Source: Diplolepis rosae
Taxonomy: Eukaryota > Arthropoda > Insecta > Hymenoptera > Diplolepididae
Direction: 5' to 3'
Assembly: GCA_030998225.1 (NCBI GenBank)
Contig: JAPYXD010000608.1
Location: 1,022,501 to 1,086,500 of the forward strand
DNA: 64,000 nucleotides
How positions within the stretch are numbered: position 1 is the first letter of the stretch; the number at the start of each line of letters is the position of its first letter. The notes beneath the pieces are model-generated. The model worked only from the letters and a program-made list of their open reading frames with translations, did not search any database and had not been told where the DNA came from. Shown one piece after another: positions 21,578 through 31,640 of this stretch. The position numbers and the translations under genes were made by a program.

Positions 21578-23471
21578 GGGGGTCTCCTCATCAGTGGCTC
21601 ATAAAAAAGGTGGTTTTTTAGGATTTTTTTCAAACATGAAAACAGCAAGAGAAACAAATGATCTTTTGCGTATCTTTGAACATATATTTATTCAACAATA
21701 AAATGTTTTTTGAATGTCAAAATTAATAAGAATGGCGGATTTATAAACAATGTCGCGCATCAGCTCCCCGCGGACAACTCAAACTCCGTGAAAAATTCAG
21801 CCCGTAATTTTCACCTGAAACAAAAAATTGAAATACTTCCTTATTCGGAAGGCTTTTCTGGACAGTATAGTCTATTATGGTGATTGAAAGTTGAAATTTG
21901 AATATTTTAGTCATTTTTTAATAAAGTACTCGATTTTTCGACCTTTTTTTAGCAGTAAGTGCGTTAATAACATTGTAAAAAGAGATTTTTTAATACATTT
22001 TTTTAACTCAGTCTGTGCACAATTAAATTATCTAAAAAACAGTGTCTTACTTGTATACACGAAGTAGTATAAGGAGACCCCACTCGCGGAAAATTTGAAC
22101 GCGTGGATTCGGATTTAGTTAGTTTGCATCGCTCGTAGCGCCTCTTACAGGGAAATATCAAACTCTTGAATTTTCACAATTTGGCTGTCGTGTTGTCTAC
22201 TGAACGAAAACAGATAAACAAAAACAGTGGCACCATTATAGTTAAAATTATTTTAAAAGTATACTGCAGTTCTTTTATATGAAATATAATATAATATACA
22301 ATATAGATGTGTTTACTAAGTGAAGTATAGTTTATGTTATTTACATTTTGCCTTTTTCTGAATTTTGTAGATTATGTCACCTGTCAACGCGAAGATGGAA
22401 AGCAAACCCTTTTGTTTCTTCAAGTATTTACATTAAAGTTACTTGCATTGAAGAGTTTGAAAATCTTCTAAGAGAGGTTGATGAGTATCCGTAATTTTTG
22501 TTGCAGCTATATATTATTCGGAAATATTATAATAAGAAATGCAATCATATAATAACTGCAAAAAAAGAATTGAAAATCAAATTATTTTTTTTAAATTAAC
22601 AAATACCAGAGAAAATTCATTCTTAGAAAACAATATTAATATTGATTTTTCGTGTAATTGCATAAAGTCACATTAAATTAAATTAAACAAACGAATTATA
22701 CGATGAATTTAGCGGCCACAAAAGTCGTTGTTTCTGGAGTGAAATGCGGCCGGGAGGACCGTACTTTCGGCTAGGAGATCAAGAAAAAATAGTTGCAATA
22801 GCACAAAAATTAAATACAGATCAATGTACTTCACATTAAAGATTTATAAAATAATTAAGCATACTGACCGTGCTATGGCAAAAGAAGTGACGTTTCTCCA
22901 GTCCAGTCTGTCTTCTTTTTCTTTTTTCTTCTTTTCAAAATAGCGCGTGGATGCGCAACCATCAATAAAACAATAGACCATATTATCTTGCACACACTTG
23001 TTTATTAATATATTTAAAAATTATCGCACATGTATGGCAATGACTGGTAATTTTTGTTTGTACAAATCACGCTTACATTATTATGAGCGCCGACATTTTT
23101 GAAACTTGTGTTGCAACGCTTTTCCGCAAGCGGCGCAACGAACGATGCAAACTAACTAAATCTGAATCTACGCGTCCAAATTTTCCAAAGGCTGCATGGG
23201 AGTGGGGTCTCCTTATACTACTTCGTGCTTATATACATAGCTTTTATAGTTTTTTTGTAATCGTGCACGGAATTTCAAAAAGCATGGTTTTCATAAAATG
23301 GGCTTTAAAGTTTTTCGAAGGAAAAAAATCAAATTAAAGGAAACTTACAGGAATGAGATGTTAATCAGCTATACTTTGAAGCTTTGCAAGAATATTCTCA
23401 GATAATAATTATAACGATTGAAGCAACAACAAAAAATCGATTTTTTGAAGCTGACTGATGAGCAGACCCCC
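21578..23471. mobile_element. Element with TTAA-type target (piggyBac-like MITE)
   Basis: The ends are GGGGGTCTCCTCATCAGT and the inverted ACTGATGAGCAGACCCCC. It interrupts the right arm of the large fold-back between TTAA (21574-21577) and TCAA (23472-23475), one change from a TTAA duplication. The uninterrupted left arm shows the empty site. A second element (22058-23227) is nested inside. No transposase is visible. Confidence 0.6.
22058..23227. mobile_element. Nested element of the TATAAGGAGAC family
   Basis: The ends are CACGAAGTAGTATAAGGAGA and its inverted copy, with pairing over about 80 bp (shared GATTTAGTTAGTTTGCATCG). The flanks are CTTGTATA (22050-22057) and CTTATATA (23228-23235), a 7/8 target duplication. 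Related termini are at 37280 and 42181. No transposase frame is recognised; the ORF at 23083 overlaps the terminal repeat and is not credible as a gene. Confidence 0.65.
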
Positions 23472-23755
23472 TCAAAGTATTTTATTTTTATAATATTGGT
23501 CACTTTTATTCAATAACAAAGAATCTCAATGAGTAATTTCGTATGCAAATGTAAATATATTTTATTTATTTAAAAAAAAAACCTTTTGTTTACATTTATA
23601 TACTGAAATTGTCACGTAAAAGATGTAATGTATTTCAAAAAATGGTATTTAAAGTACTTTATGTGCCTCCGGTGCGTAAACTTGTTTTTTCGCTACAGTT
23701 AAGAGCAGCGCAATGTTGTGTATTGCGTTACAGAGGAATGTCATAAAAATTGAAC

Positions 23756-23766
23756 TGCGCATGCGC
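23756..23766. promoter_or_regulatory. TGCGCATGCGC palindrome (NRF-1/EWG-like site)
   Basis: TGCGCATGCGC matches the known consensus of NRF-1 and its insect homologue EWG. A shorter copy, TGCGCATGC, lies at 23861. Both follow TTGAAC. The second GTGCC element has the same two sites. Binding is inferred, not shown. Confidence 0.4.
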
Positions 23767-23913
23767 CTATTACTATACAACGGAGCATAATCTTCTTCTT
23801 ATTCTTCTTCTTCTTCGTACAGCGTTAGCACCCCGCTGATAAAGCCTTGTACATTTGAACTGCGCATGCTCTATTGCAACACGCTACTACTACACAAGAT
23901 CGAGAAAATCAAA

Positions 23914-24030
23914 ATGGCTGGAACTAGTCGCGATATATCAAGTGTAATGACTAGCGCCGCAAACAACTACAATACTAGATTAGATTCGAGTGCACGCATA
24001 AAAACTCGTATACGCACCGAAGTCACATAA
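23914..24030 (+). CDS. Conserved 38-codon ORF in the GTGCC element, copy 1
   Basis: ATG at 23914 (context AAAATGGCT) opens MAGTSRDISSVM and the frame ends at TAA 24028-24030. The copy at 51771 has the same start, stop and length. Of eight base differences between the copies, six are at third codon positions and five are silent; three change residues (T13N, R22S, A27V). That is more silent change than expected for non-coding DNA, but the number is small. It may be a true small protein or the first coding exon of a captured gene, with the NRF-1-like palindromes acting as its promoter. No domain is recognised. Residues are polar with a basic end (RIKTRIRTEVT). Confidence 0.4.
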   Translation: MAGTSRDISSVMTSAANNYNTRLDSSARIKTRIRTEVT

Positions 24031-24330
24031 AATAGAATACGTGCCAATGCACACAATTCGGGAAATTGCGAGACTCGCGACAATGCTCGCAGGACTGATC
24101 GCGCCTCGGCTTCGACCTCCTGCGAGCATTGTCGCTCGTCGCGCAATAATGCTCATTGTGCGCTTAGGCACGTAATATACTATTACTCAATAGTAAAGGT
24201 TTGTTGAATCAACTTCATACAACAAAATTGTTTAGTAATTGTAATTTCGTATGTGAATTGGAATATAAATTATTAACTTGCTAAAATATTGAACCTCTTA
24301 ATTAACACTTGTTTATTGAAACTATCATGT

Positions 24331-24464
24331 AATAGTATATTACACTACAAGGGCAGAAAGTTGAGATTCTTGCACTACGCGCCATAATGCCCGAGGCGAA
24401 GCCGAGGGCATCATGGCACGCAGTTCAGGGCTCTCAAATTTCTGCGCCTGTAGTGTATACTATT
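24331..24464. mobile_element. GC-rich palindromic MITE
   Basis: AATAGTATATTACACTACA at the left pairs with TGTAGTGTATACTATT at the right. Further inside, GGGCAGAAA pairs with TTTCTGCGCC. The centre is a GCCCGAGGCGAAGCCGAGGGC-type hairpin. The GC content contrasts sharply with the AT-rich flanks. Confidence 0.65.
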
Positions 24465-24530
24465 TTTCGTGCTACCCGGTCGAAAGTACGAAAACAATTG
24501 CATGTGTGCATTGGAATATATTGATGCCTG

Positions 24531-24588
24531 CCCCGACATTTGCGGCACGAGCGGAGCGAGTGCTGCTGGTCGGGGGGGCAGGCATCAA
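24531..24588. repeat. Short GC-rich hairpin element
   Basis: TTGATGCCTGCCCCGAC pairs with GTCGGGGGGGCAGGCATCAA around a GAGCGGAGCGAG loop. It lies directly next to the end of the Crypton-like frame and probably truncates it. Confidence 0.6.
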
Positions 24589-24594
24589 ATACAT

Positions 24595-24780
24595 CTATAA
24601 ATTAAGGTATAGATTTCTATTTTCTTGTTTCCATCTTTGGTAATTATCATAGACTAGCATGTATCTGTCAACGGACTTTTTGGGTAAGGTGTCAATTTCT
24701 ACTATTAATTGAGCTTCAGTTTCAAAGTTTTTATTAATTTCTTCTTCATCTGTCGATTCATCAGATGATATGTCTTTCAT
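24595..24780 (-). pseudogene. N-terminal piece of a Crypton-like tyrosine-recombinase protein
   Basis: The ORF reads an acidic start (MKDISSDESTDEEEI), then LPKKSVDRYMLVYDNYQRWK. The pattern L-P-x-K-S-x(3)-Y-x(3)-Y-x(3)-W is typical of the SAM-like N-terminal region of Crypton-derived proteins in insects. The frame stops after 61 residues where the GC-rich hairpin begins. The catalytic R...HxxR...Y part is absent. The assignment rests on this short motif only. Confidence 0.4.
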
Positions 24781-24892
24781 TTTTTTATTTTTATTTTTGT
24801 TACACTTCAGTCACTACTATTACATTCTAAATCATTTTAAAGTGACATGTTTGATAACATGTCTGCTATTATATTGACCCAAAATTCATAGG

Positions 24893-25174
24893 ATTTTTTC
24901 ATTTCTCATTACTTTGGCATAGGGTCAGATTCTTTTTATTTTCTTCGATTGAAATTTTCACTATTCGATATAAAAATACTTAAAAAGAAAGCAAGGCACA
25001 AAAAATGTGGAACGCTTCACGATTTTGCATGTTATCCTTCAAAATCGTGAAGCGTTCCACATTTTTTGTGCCTTGCTTTCTTTTTAAGTATTTTTATATC
25101 GAATAGTGAAAATTTCAATCGAAGAAAATAAAAAGAATCTGACCCTATGCCAAAGTAATGAGAAATGAAAAAAT
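24893..25174. repeat. Near-perfect 282-bp palindrome
   Basis: Two arms of 135 bp (24893-25027 and 25040-25174) are reverse complements with no mismatch that I can find. The loop is only 12 bp (CATGTTATCCTT). It ends about 20 bp before the CAGCC element at 25201. No ORF is present. Confidence 0.9.
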
Positions 25175-25200
25175 TCTAAATAATATCCACTCATTGCCAC

Positions 25201-27177
25201 CAGGCCCCCTGCATCTCAGCCAGAATGCACGTAATCCGCGAAACGAAAATGTCACAAGAATTGACCGTGCCCGAGAGGCGCTAATTGTTCATGAGGCCTG
25301 AATTCATTTTAATACCTGGAAAAAATGCATGAAAATTAAATTTTTGGGGATAAAGACTACGTTATCATATTTTTGTTACAACACATTAATGTAGAAAGTT
25401 TTAAATATAATTTGAAGCAATTTTCACTGATAGAAAGCGTAATAAGCTTGAAATTCGGGTGAAAATTGTCTTTGTAATTCTGGCTGGAAATTGAAATCAA
25501 AGTTCTGTCATCTTCGTTTTAACATTAATATTTACATTGTGATTATTAAATAAAAATACAATATTTATTTATATTATCATTATTATTGATATTATAACAG
25601 TCTTACATATTTTAATAGAAAAATTGGCTATTAAAATTCCATAAAATTGAATAATAATACGGGTATTAATTATATCATCTTGATTTTTTTAGAAAAATAA
25701 GATTTTATTATAGGACATTTTGTATTTTATATTTTAAAACTTCTCAGTAATTGAAAAAATTACATTTTTATGGACAAAACTTTCACATAAGGAATGAACG
25801 TACATTTGAAAAAGTAACAAATATGAAGAATTTATAAAATTCCTTTATAAGTATTTGAAAACACAAAGAACAAAGATGTTTGTAATAAATAATAATCAAC
25901 ATAATATACTATATTTCATAATAATATAATGGATATTTAGATCTCATATGCACATCATTTATTATGTGTATTTTATCTATAATTAGGGATGGGCGATCTC
26001 GATTCGATTCTACGGAGATCGATCTTTTTTACTCGATTAATCAGTTGGATTGATATTTTTTTTCGATCTTTACGAACGATTCTCCTTTCTTTTTTTCCTG
26101 TTTCCTATTTCTGTGAACTGTTTTTTAGTTTAAAAGTGAGATCAAGGGGTCGACCACGAGAATATCCTTAATGTGATAAACAAAGTATATTAATAATTTA
26201 AACTTTATAATAATAATTTTTATTTATGCCAGAAATTTTATCATAAATAATACTTTAAGTGATATGCAAAGTTCAAAGTATATTAATATTATAAACTTCA
26301 TAGTAATACTTCATATGTATGCCAGAAATTTTATCATAAATGATACTTTAAATGATATGCAAAGTTCAAAGTATATTAATATTATAAACTTCATAGTAAT
26401 ACTTTATATTTATGTCAGAAACTTTATCACTAATAATACGCATTGCTTTAGAAATTGTGCAATTTAAAAAAATAAAAAACGTTCCTGATTCGCAAATATA
26501 GTGTGTTTTTTAAACCTAATTTCCTTTTTTATTGATATAAACACATTTTTGTTTTGATAATTTAAATTCACAAAATATGCAAGTAACAATTATATCTCCA
26601 ATTGTTATAAAACATTTTAAAAAAAGGTTATTTTACAGAAATTTATCATTTTCAGAAAAAGGTATCGATTTTTGAAGATCGATTCAAAAATCGATCTTTT
26701 TAATCGATTAATCGATCAAATTGAATCAATAATTTCAGAATCAATTCTTTTTTTTGAATATCGCCCATCCCTATCGATAATACCTTAAGTTCAGTCAGTC
26801 AGCTTTGTTGATTTTTTTATTCAAAGCGTTTTCAATTTAGTATAGATTAAATTTTAATGAGTTAAAGGCGCTCATGATAAATAAACCACAAAACAATGCA
26901 CTTTTTCAGAGCATTACGTGTAGCCTGTTTTGCAACCTACAGCAACAAATTTCCGGATTTTCACTTAAATTTTTATATCACCGACTGTTAAAATAATTCC
27001 AATTTACCTAAAAAGCACACAAAAGCACTTCAGACACCAAATTTTTCACAAAAAACGTTAAATTTCAATGTTCTATAATGCTAATCTGTATAAGGTCGGC
27101 CTCATAAACAGCCAGCGCCACGGTGGCTAACGGTCAACAAGCTGTGACATTTTCAACTCCAGAGATTCCGGGAGCTG
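25201..27177. mobile_element. CAGCC-type (P-like) element, copy 2, with perfect TSD
   Basis: It starts CAGGCCCCCTGCATCTCAG and ends with CCGGGAGCTG. The flanks are ATTGCCAC at 25193-25200 and 27178-27185, an exact 8-bp duplication. It is collinear with 2221-3685 and shows the right half that copy 1 lost. It has no transposase. An inner hAT-type MITE occupies 25984-26773. The 8-bp duplication fits P or hAT; P is preferred because a member with P-transposase pieces is at 44710. Confidence 0.8.
25984..26773. mobile_element. Nested hAT-type MITE (TAGGGATGGGCGAT termini), copy 2
   Basis: The termini are TAGGGATGGGCGATCTCGAT and ATCGCCCATCCCTA. The flanks are TCTATAAT (25976-25983) and TCGATAAT (26774-26781), 7/8 identical. 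It is 790 bp long. A block of about 80 bp (GATATGCAAAGTTCAAAGTATATTAAT...) is tandemly repeated two to three times near 26170-26420. Confidence 0.75.
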
Positions 27178-27282
27178 ATTGCCACTAATAAACATTAGCA
27201 GAGAGCGGATAAATTTTGACGCTTGAGGTTATTGACGTTTTTACTCCCGCTATTATAGAGGGCGCGCATATAGCTTGACCAA

Positions 27283-27842
27283 CCCTATCGAACTGGCTGA
27301 ACGGTAGCTTTACGCTGTACCGTAAAGCTATCGTAAAGCTATCGTAAAGTAGCATTATAACTCATGAATGAGGCAAAATAAACATTCAAAATGTTTTCAT
27401 CCTTATTCTACGTTGAAAATAACGTTAACTGGTAATTGAAATATGCAATAATTTTATTTATTTACATTAAAAATTTTAAAAAACATAATACCTGTCATTG
27501 AAGGCAGTGCAGTGGTTCACCTTTTGTGGAACTTCTCCCACACAACTATACTTTCATCTCACTCTAACAAATATTCAATCTTGACGGTGAAGACATGGAA
27601 AGTGATGAACCACTGCACTGCCTTGAATGACAGGTATTATGTTTTTTTCAATTTTTAGCGTAAATAAATAAAATTATTGCATATTTCAATTACCAGTTAA
27701 CGTTATTTTCAACGTAGAATAAGGATAAAAACATTTTGAATCTTTATTTTGCCTCATTCATGAGTTATAATGCTACTTTACGATAGCTTTACTATAGCTT
27801 TACGGTACAGCGTAAAGCTACCGTTCAGCCAGTTCGCTAGGG
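27283..27842. mobile_element. Complete palindromic MITE (CCCTAGCGAACTGG family)
   Basis: The ends are CCCTATCGAACTGGCTGAAC and the inverted GTTCAGCCAGTTCGCTAGGG. Subterminal TTTACGATAGC repeats are present. The two halves pair over about 220 bp up to CATAATACCTGTCATTGAAG / CTTGAATGACAGGTATTATG. About 85 bp of loop remain. No target duplication is clear. Confidence 0.8.
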
Positions 27843-27987
27843 AATGCATGAAAGTTAGACTTTCTGCCATGAAATAGGTGCCGAAACCACGTACTTTCGA
27901 CTAAGGTAGTAAGAAAAAGATTTTACACATTATAAAATTTTGATTTTATGGTCGTTTTCAAATTATATCTTCCGACATTTTGAATTT

Positions 27988-28200
27988 GTCATCTTTTTCG
28001 CGCCTCTTTTGCACGGAATCCAGCAGAGTCGAAAGAAACATAAAAACCAAGCAAGCTGTCGATTTGTAAGCAGTGCTTTTACATATTGTTGAGTTTCATA
28101 TAGCAATCAAACCTACACAACTTTAGCAAACAGTGCGTACATGTGATTCCTCGCGCACGCAATATCAGCCGTAGGTACAAGGAGTCTTCAACCAGAGAGA
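27988..28200. repeat. Fragment of the GGCGCGAAGCAGACGAC-motif element family
   Basis: The inverted form of the shared motif (CGCGCCTCTTTTGCACGGA) is followed by sequence like that at 18185-18330 (GCAATCAAACTTACACAACTT-like, then CAGTGCGTA). It is a solitary arm with no partner visible nearby. Confidence 0.55.
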
Positions 28201-30250
28201 ACTCAGAAAACCACTGCAAACAGCAGATGCAAAACGCTGCGCGCGCAACCGTTCTCACGTACGTACTGCTGTTGGCGTTGCGTGTGTAACGTTCGCGTCT
28301 CAAATCTGGACACACTGGTTCCACGTTATTATATTTAATAATAAAAACTTTCGGATATGATTAGTCAATGAGAATTTCGACAACGTTTTTAGAAGTTTTC
28401 ATTCAAAGGTGTACGGAATTATTGAATTCGTCAATGAATTTCTTTACGATTTCAGTCCTATCCAAAAGTCGATGACATGTGACTGCACTAAGTTTTTTTA
28501 TTCCAATTATATCTGAATCATTCCTTACTTTTAAGGTATAAAAACTATAGACAATTTAGTGAAAAAAAACATAATCTGGTTATATAGATTCTTTAAGTTA
28601 AATAAATTCTTGATTTATAATTTTTTCTTAATTCATTTATAATTACTTCTTTCTTTTTCAGTTGTCTTTTAAATTAAACTGATTTCATGAAAATTTAAAC
28701 AACAAAAGTCTCGATAAGTGTATTACATAAAATTTGAAAATTTTACACAGGATATAGACTTCACATAAATTTCTTAAAAACAATGATAATTTAGAATTCG
28801 TAATTGTAAAATCCATATTTTGAAAATATACAACACAGAAAATAAAAAAACCTTCTTTTAAATGTTTTTACATAAGATAATCTTTGATAATAATGCAATT
28901 TTTTAATATACATTTCAAACTTTAGTTTCATTAAACTTCATACCTAGTTATAATAAAAATGTATACTAAATATTAATTAATAATTATATTCTATATATAT
29001 CAACTTTATTGAAATTGTTTGTACCAAAGATAGAAACTTTCAGAGGCAAACTTTAATAAAAAGTAGCGTATTTCCAAAACCTAATCTTAACAGTGCAGTA
29101 CAATATTTTTACTTACTTCTTTGACAAACATCGGAACAGTTTAACTATTTTTTTTACTATGAACAAATCTACTAGTGTATTTGGACAAGCTAAAATGAAA
29201 AAAAGGATAATTAATTCGATGCGTCCATAAAAGCAAAAACATTCGTATTTCCGATCATTCACTGCAAAAGCGATGTGAGCACGTGAAACAGAGACCATTA
29301 AATGTATCTGAAGATGACTTAAAGAATTTTAATAAGCCGTCACGAGCCATACGAATCCAAAGTACAAAGTAAAGGAGCATTTACACGATTTACACTTCGT
29401 AAACTACGTTTCGTTATCAAGCCGAAAAACGGTCAAGTAGTGTTTACTTGAGTCATATATAGAACAAATAATAAAAAAAGTTGTTTTATCTTAAGATCGA
29501 TAATTTACAACTAATTTAGAAATTACTACAAAGAAACTTACTAAAATTCTATCTACGCAATTCCTACCTTACCAGAATTTTTTGCGAATTCGAGGGACTA
29601 TTTACTGAACAATATCTTGCTAGGAAGCAAACGATGGCAAAAGAGTGAAACAATCCACCCAGTGAAAACTCATAGTTGCTGTGTGATTGTTACATATCAG
29701 GTCTATGAAAATGTCCCATAAGCGCGCCAGTTACAAGAACAAGAGTCGCTATGTATCTGTTCCATATAAGTGTTACATAAAGAATTTTGTTCTGTAACTA
29801 TGACACTTATGGGGTGACATTTTTACACAATTGTTAAGTAACGAACACGTAACAACTGTATCTTTAAAAAGCGAGTAATTATGAGAAGCGACAGAATATA
29901 AATAGCCAAAATCTAGACACATTAGTCCTACAGAATGTTGTACAATCGAGTCGTTGCTCAAAAAAATTCAATAAAAAAGATAAATAATCGTACAGATACG
30001 GACTGTGCAATGCCTGCCCGACCATGTGCATGAATGAATCTTGGGCAATGCCTTTCGTAGAATTGAGATCGATAGAAAACTAACTCAATTGAATGCTGTC
30101 AGCTGATTTGAAAATTGAATGCTTATCAATGCGTTTTATAGAATCAAGAGAAAAAAGCTGACAATTCGAATGATTGCACATTTTGGTACAATGAATCTTC
30201 TTGCTTGCAGCCTATCTTGCTGCTTGCTGATCAACAAATATCTATAATTA
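28201..30250. other. AT-rich stretch with no recognised feature
   Basis: Short ORFs occur on both strands but show no domain or codon pattern. No clear terminal repeats were found. Confidence 0.4.
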
Positions 30251-30264
30251 AGGGTGCAGACATA

Positions 30265-30412
30265 GACACACCTCGAAAAGCAAGAATTTCTCTTGTTCAC
30301 GCAAAAACTTACAAGCGTGAAAGAGATGTAGTGCATTCTATCTCTCTCACTCTTGTAAGTTTTGGCGCAATGAAACAAGCAAAATACTTGCTCTACAAGG
30401 TATATCTGTACT
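30265..30412. repeat. Strong hairpin, microRNA-precursor-like or small MITE
   Basis: The core 30291-30380 folds as CTTGTTCACGCAAAAACTTAC...ctATCTCTCTCAC...GTAAGTTTTGGCGCAATGAAAC with few mismatches around a short loop. Outer bases AGCAAG / CTTGCT extend the stem. The TSD of the 30427 hAT element begins only a few bases to the right, at 30419. It is long for a microRNA stem, so a MITE is the more likely origin. Confidence 0.6.
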
Positions 30413-30686
30413 CAGTACCATCAGATCAGGGTTGCAAAATTACGCGCAACTCGAGGCTTTCCATGTAAATTACGTAATATACGTAATATACGTAATTTAC
30501 GTCGAAAACTGTAGTTAATTACATATTCAAGGTAGCGAACCTTAAAAGAGTATGTATAATCTCCCTTGTTGTGTTTGTTTATGCAATTAATTATAGTTAA
30601 AATTTAAATTTTCATTTTTCTTAATTCGGCAAGTGTCGAAATTAAAATCAAAATATAAAATGAGCAAATCTGAATGAGGAAAAATA

Positions 30687-31200
30687 ATGAAATGCGCAAA
30701 TAAAATCCCATGGTCGGAATTGAATTTCAAGTGTTTAAAAGAAACTGATAAAATTGTGGCAAAATGTTTGCAGTGTGACAAAATTTTAAAAAACAGTGCT
30801 TACGATCGGCTTTTAGGTCACAGGTAAATAAATAATTGTTTATTGTCTTTTGCTAATCACTGGAATATCAATAATTTCAATAGAAAACCTAGAGAAGTTA
30901 TAAATATTTACCGAACTACTGTAATATGTTATATTCAGGATAACGTAAATTTCTATTTTCAATAAATTTCATAGTAATATACAGACTTTATAATGTATGT
31001 TAATGCTGTGATCACTTTGCTTTATACTTATACTAAATTATTGTTTTATTTATGTTAAGAAACGTCTGTAAAGTGAAATCAACGAAAATATACAATTCTG
31101 GGAATAACAATCATCCATCTCAAGAGAACCTTACAGAAATAGATAATCCTTTTAAAAATCGTAAAGTTAAGCTTATAAGCTTTTCAGTGATCCTTTATTT
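30687..31200 (+). pseudogene. BED zinc-finger N-terminus of a hAT transposase, two exons
   Basis: Exon 1 (30687-30823) encodes MKCANKIPWSELNFKCLK...AKCLQCDKILKNSAYDRLLGH and ends at CAG/GTAAAT. Exon 2 begins after TTAAG at 31060, and the split codon restores RNVCKVKSTKIYN in phase. Splicing completes a BED finger: C-x2-C in exon 1, then H-x3-C across the junction. BED fingers bind the transposon ends. The frame continues into polar sequence and is lost at the inserted inverted repeat near 31246. No DDE or dimerisation domain follows, so the product would bind DNA but not catalyse. Confidence 0.6.
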
Positions 31201-31245
31201 ACAGCAAAATAAAATAATATTGATAGCTTTAATAATAACGCTTTC

Positions 31246-31363
31246 GACTGCGCTGGGATTCGAGCCCAGGTATTCAGATTGCTGGTCGACTGCTAGACCT
31301 GGGCTCGAATCCCAGCGCAGTCGAAGGCGTCTTTTTTCCACAGGAAGATTACATATTCTTTAA
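31246..31363. repeat. tRNA-related SINE tail with inverted partner
   Basis: ACCTGGGCTCGAATCCCAGC (31298-31317) resembles a tRNA T-arm/B-box. It is followed by GCAGTCGAAGGCGTCTTTTTT, where the T-run could stop Pol III. An inverted copy of the first 26 bp lies just upstream, so the region forms a hairpin. A second copy of the B-box and tail is at 38505-38594. Confidence 0.5.
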
Positions 31364-31640
31364 ATTTGAATTTAATTTGCATTTATTTGCGATATAAGAG
31401 TTTGAAATTGTCTTCGAGGACACCTGTTGGCAACGTATCCTATCTGATACACGACTAGTAATTCTCCGATAATGTAGGCAGTGGCAGAAATTTCAAACTC
31501 AACTAATTAATTTGAAATAAATTAATAATATTTAATAATTTCATATTCAATAATTCAAACTCAAATTTTATTTTATTTATAAGCTTAATTTTTTGACATG
31601 TCAGTTGATGAGTCTTGAGATTTAGAAAAATAGTTTTATA

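Larger units (their letters stand above)
23663..24171. mobile_element. GTGCC-type small element, copy 1
   Basis: The ends are GTGCCTCCGG and CTTAGGCAC. It is inserted in the right arm of the large fold-back near TAT. It carries two copies of GAACTGCGCATGC (from 23752 and 23857), a CTTCTT tract, an ATG-led ORF of 38 codons, and a GC-rich terminal hairpin (TGCTCGCAGG / CCTGCGAGCA). It is strongly similar to the split copy at 51401-60650. Confidence 0.7.
16517..24303. mobile_element. Large fold-back element carrying several insertions
   Basis: 16517-17060 is repeated in inverted form, split into pieces at 24303-24181, 23660-23472 and 21575-21340. The arms match well apart from insertions (for example the GAATTCGCATGCGAA box at 16924 against TTCGCATGCGAATTC at 21460). 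The arms have no coding capacity. Inside or across the arms lie a fold-back (17342-18341), a gypsy-like element (18422-21337), a TTAA element (21578-23471) and a GTGCC element (23663-24171). Confidence 0.7.

Noticed and set aside
24595..24780. Host gene encoding a small acidic protein
   Set aside because: The LPKKS...Y...W pattern and abrupt end at a MITE fit a Crypton-like fragment better.
31246..31330. tRNA gene
   Set aside because: Only a T-arm/B-box-like part is present; there is no A box or cloverleaf. A SINE-like tail fits better.
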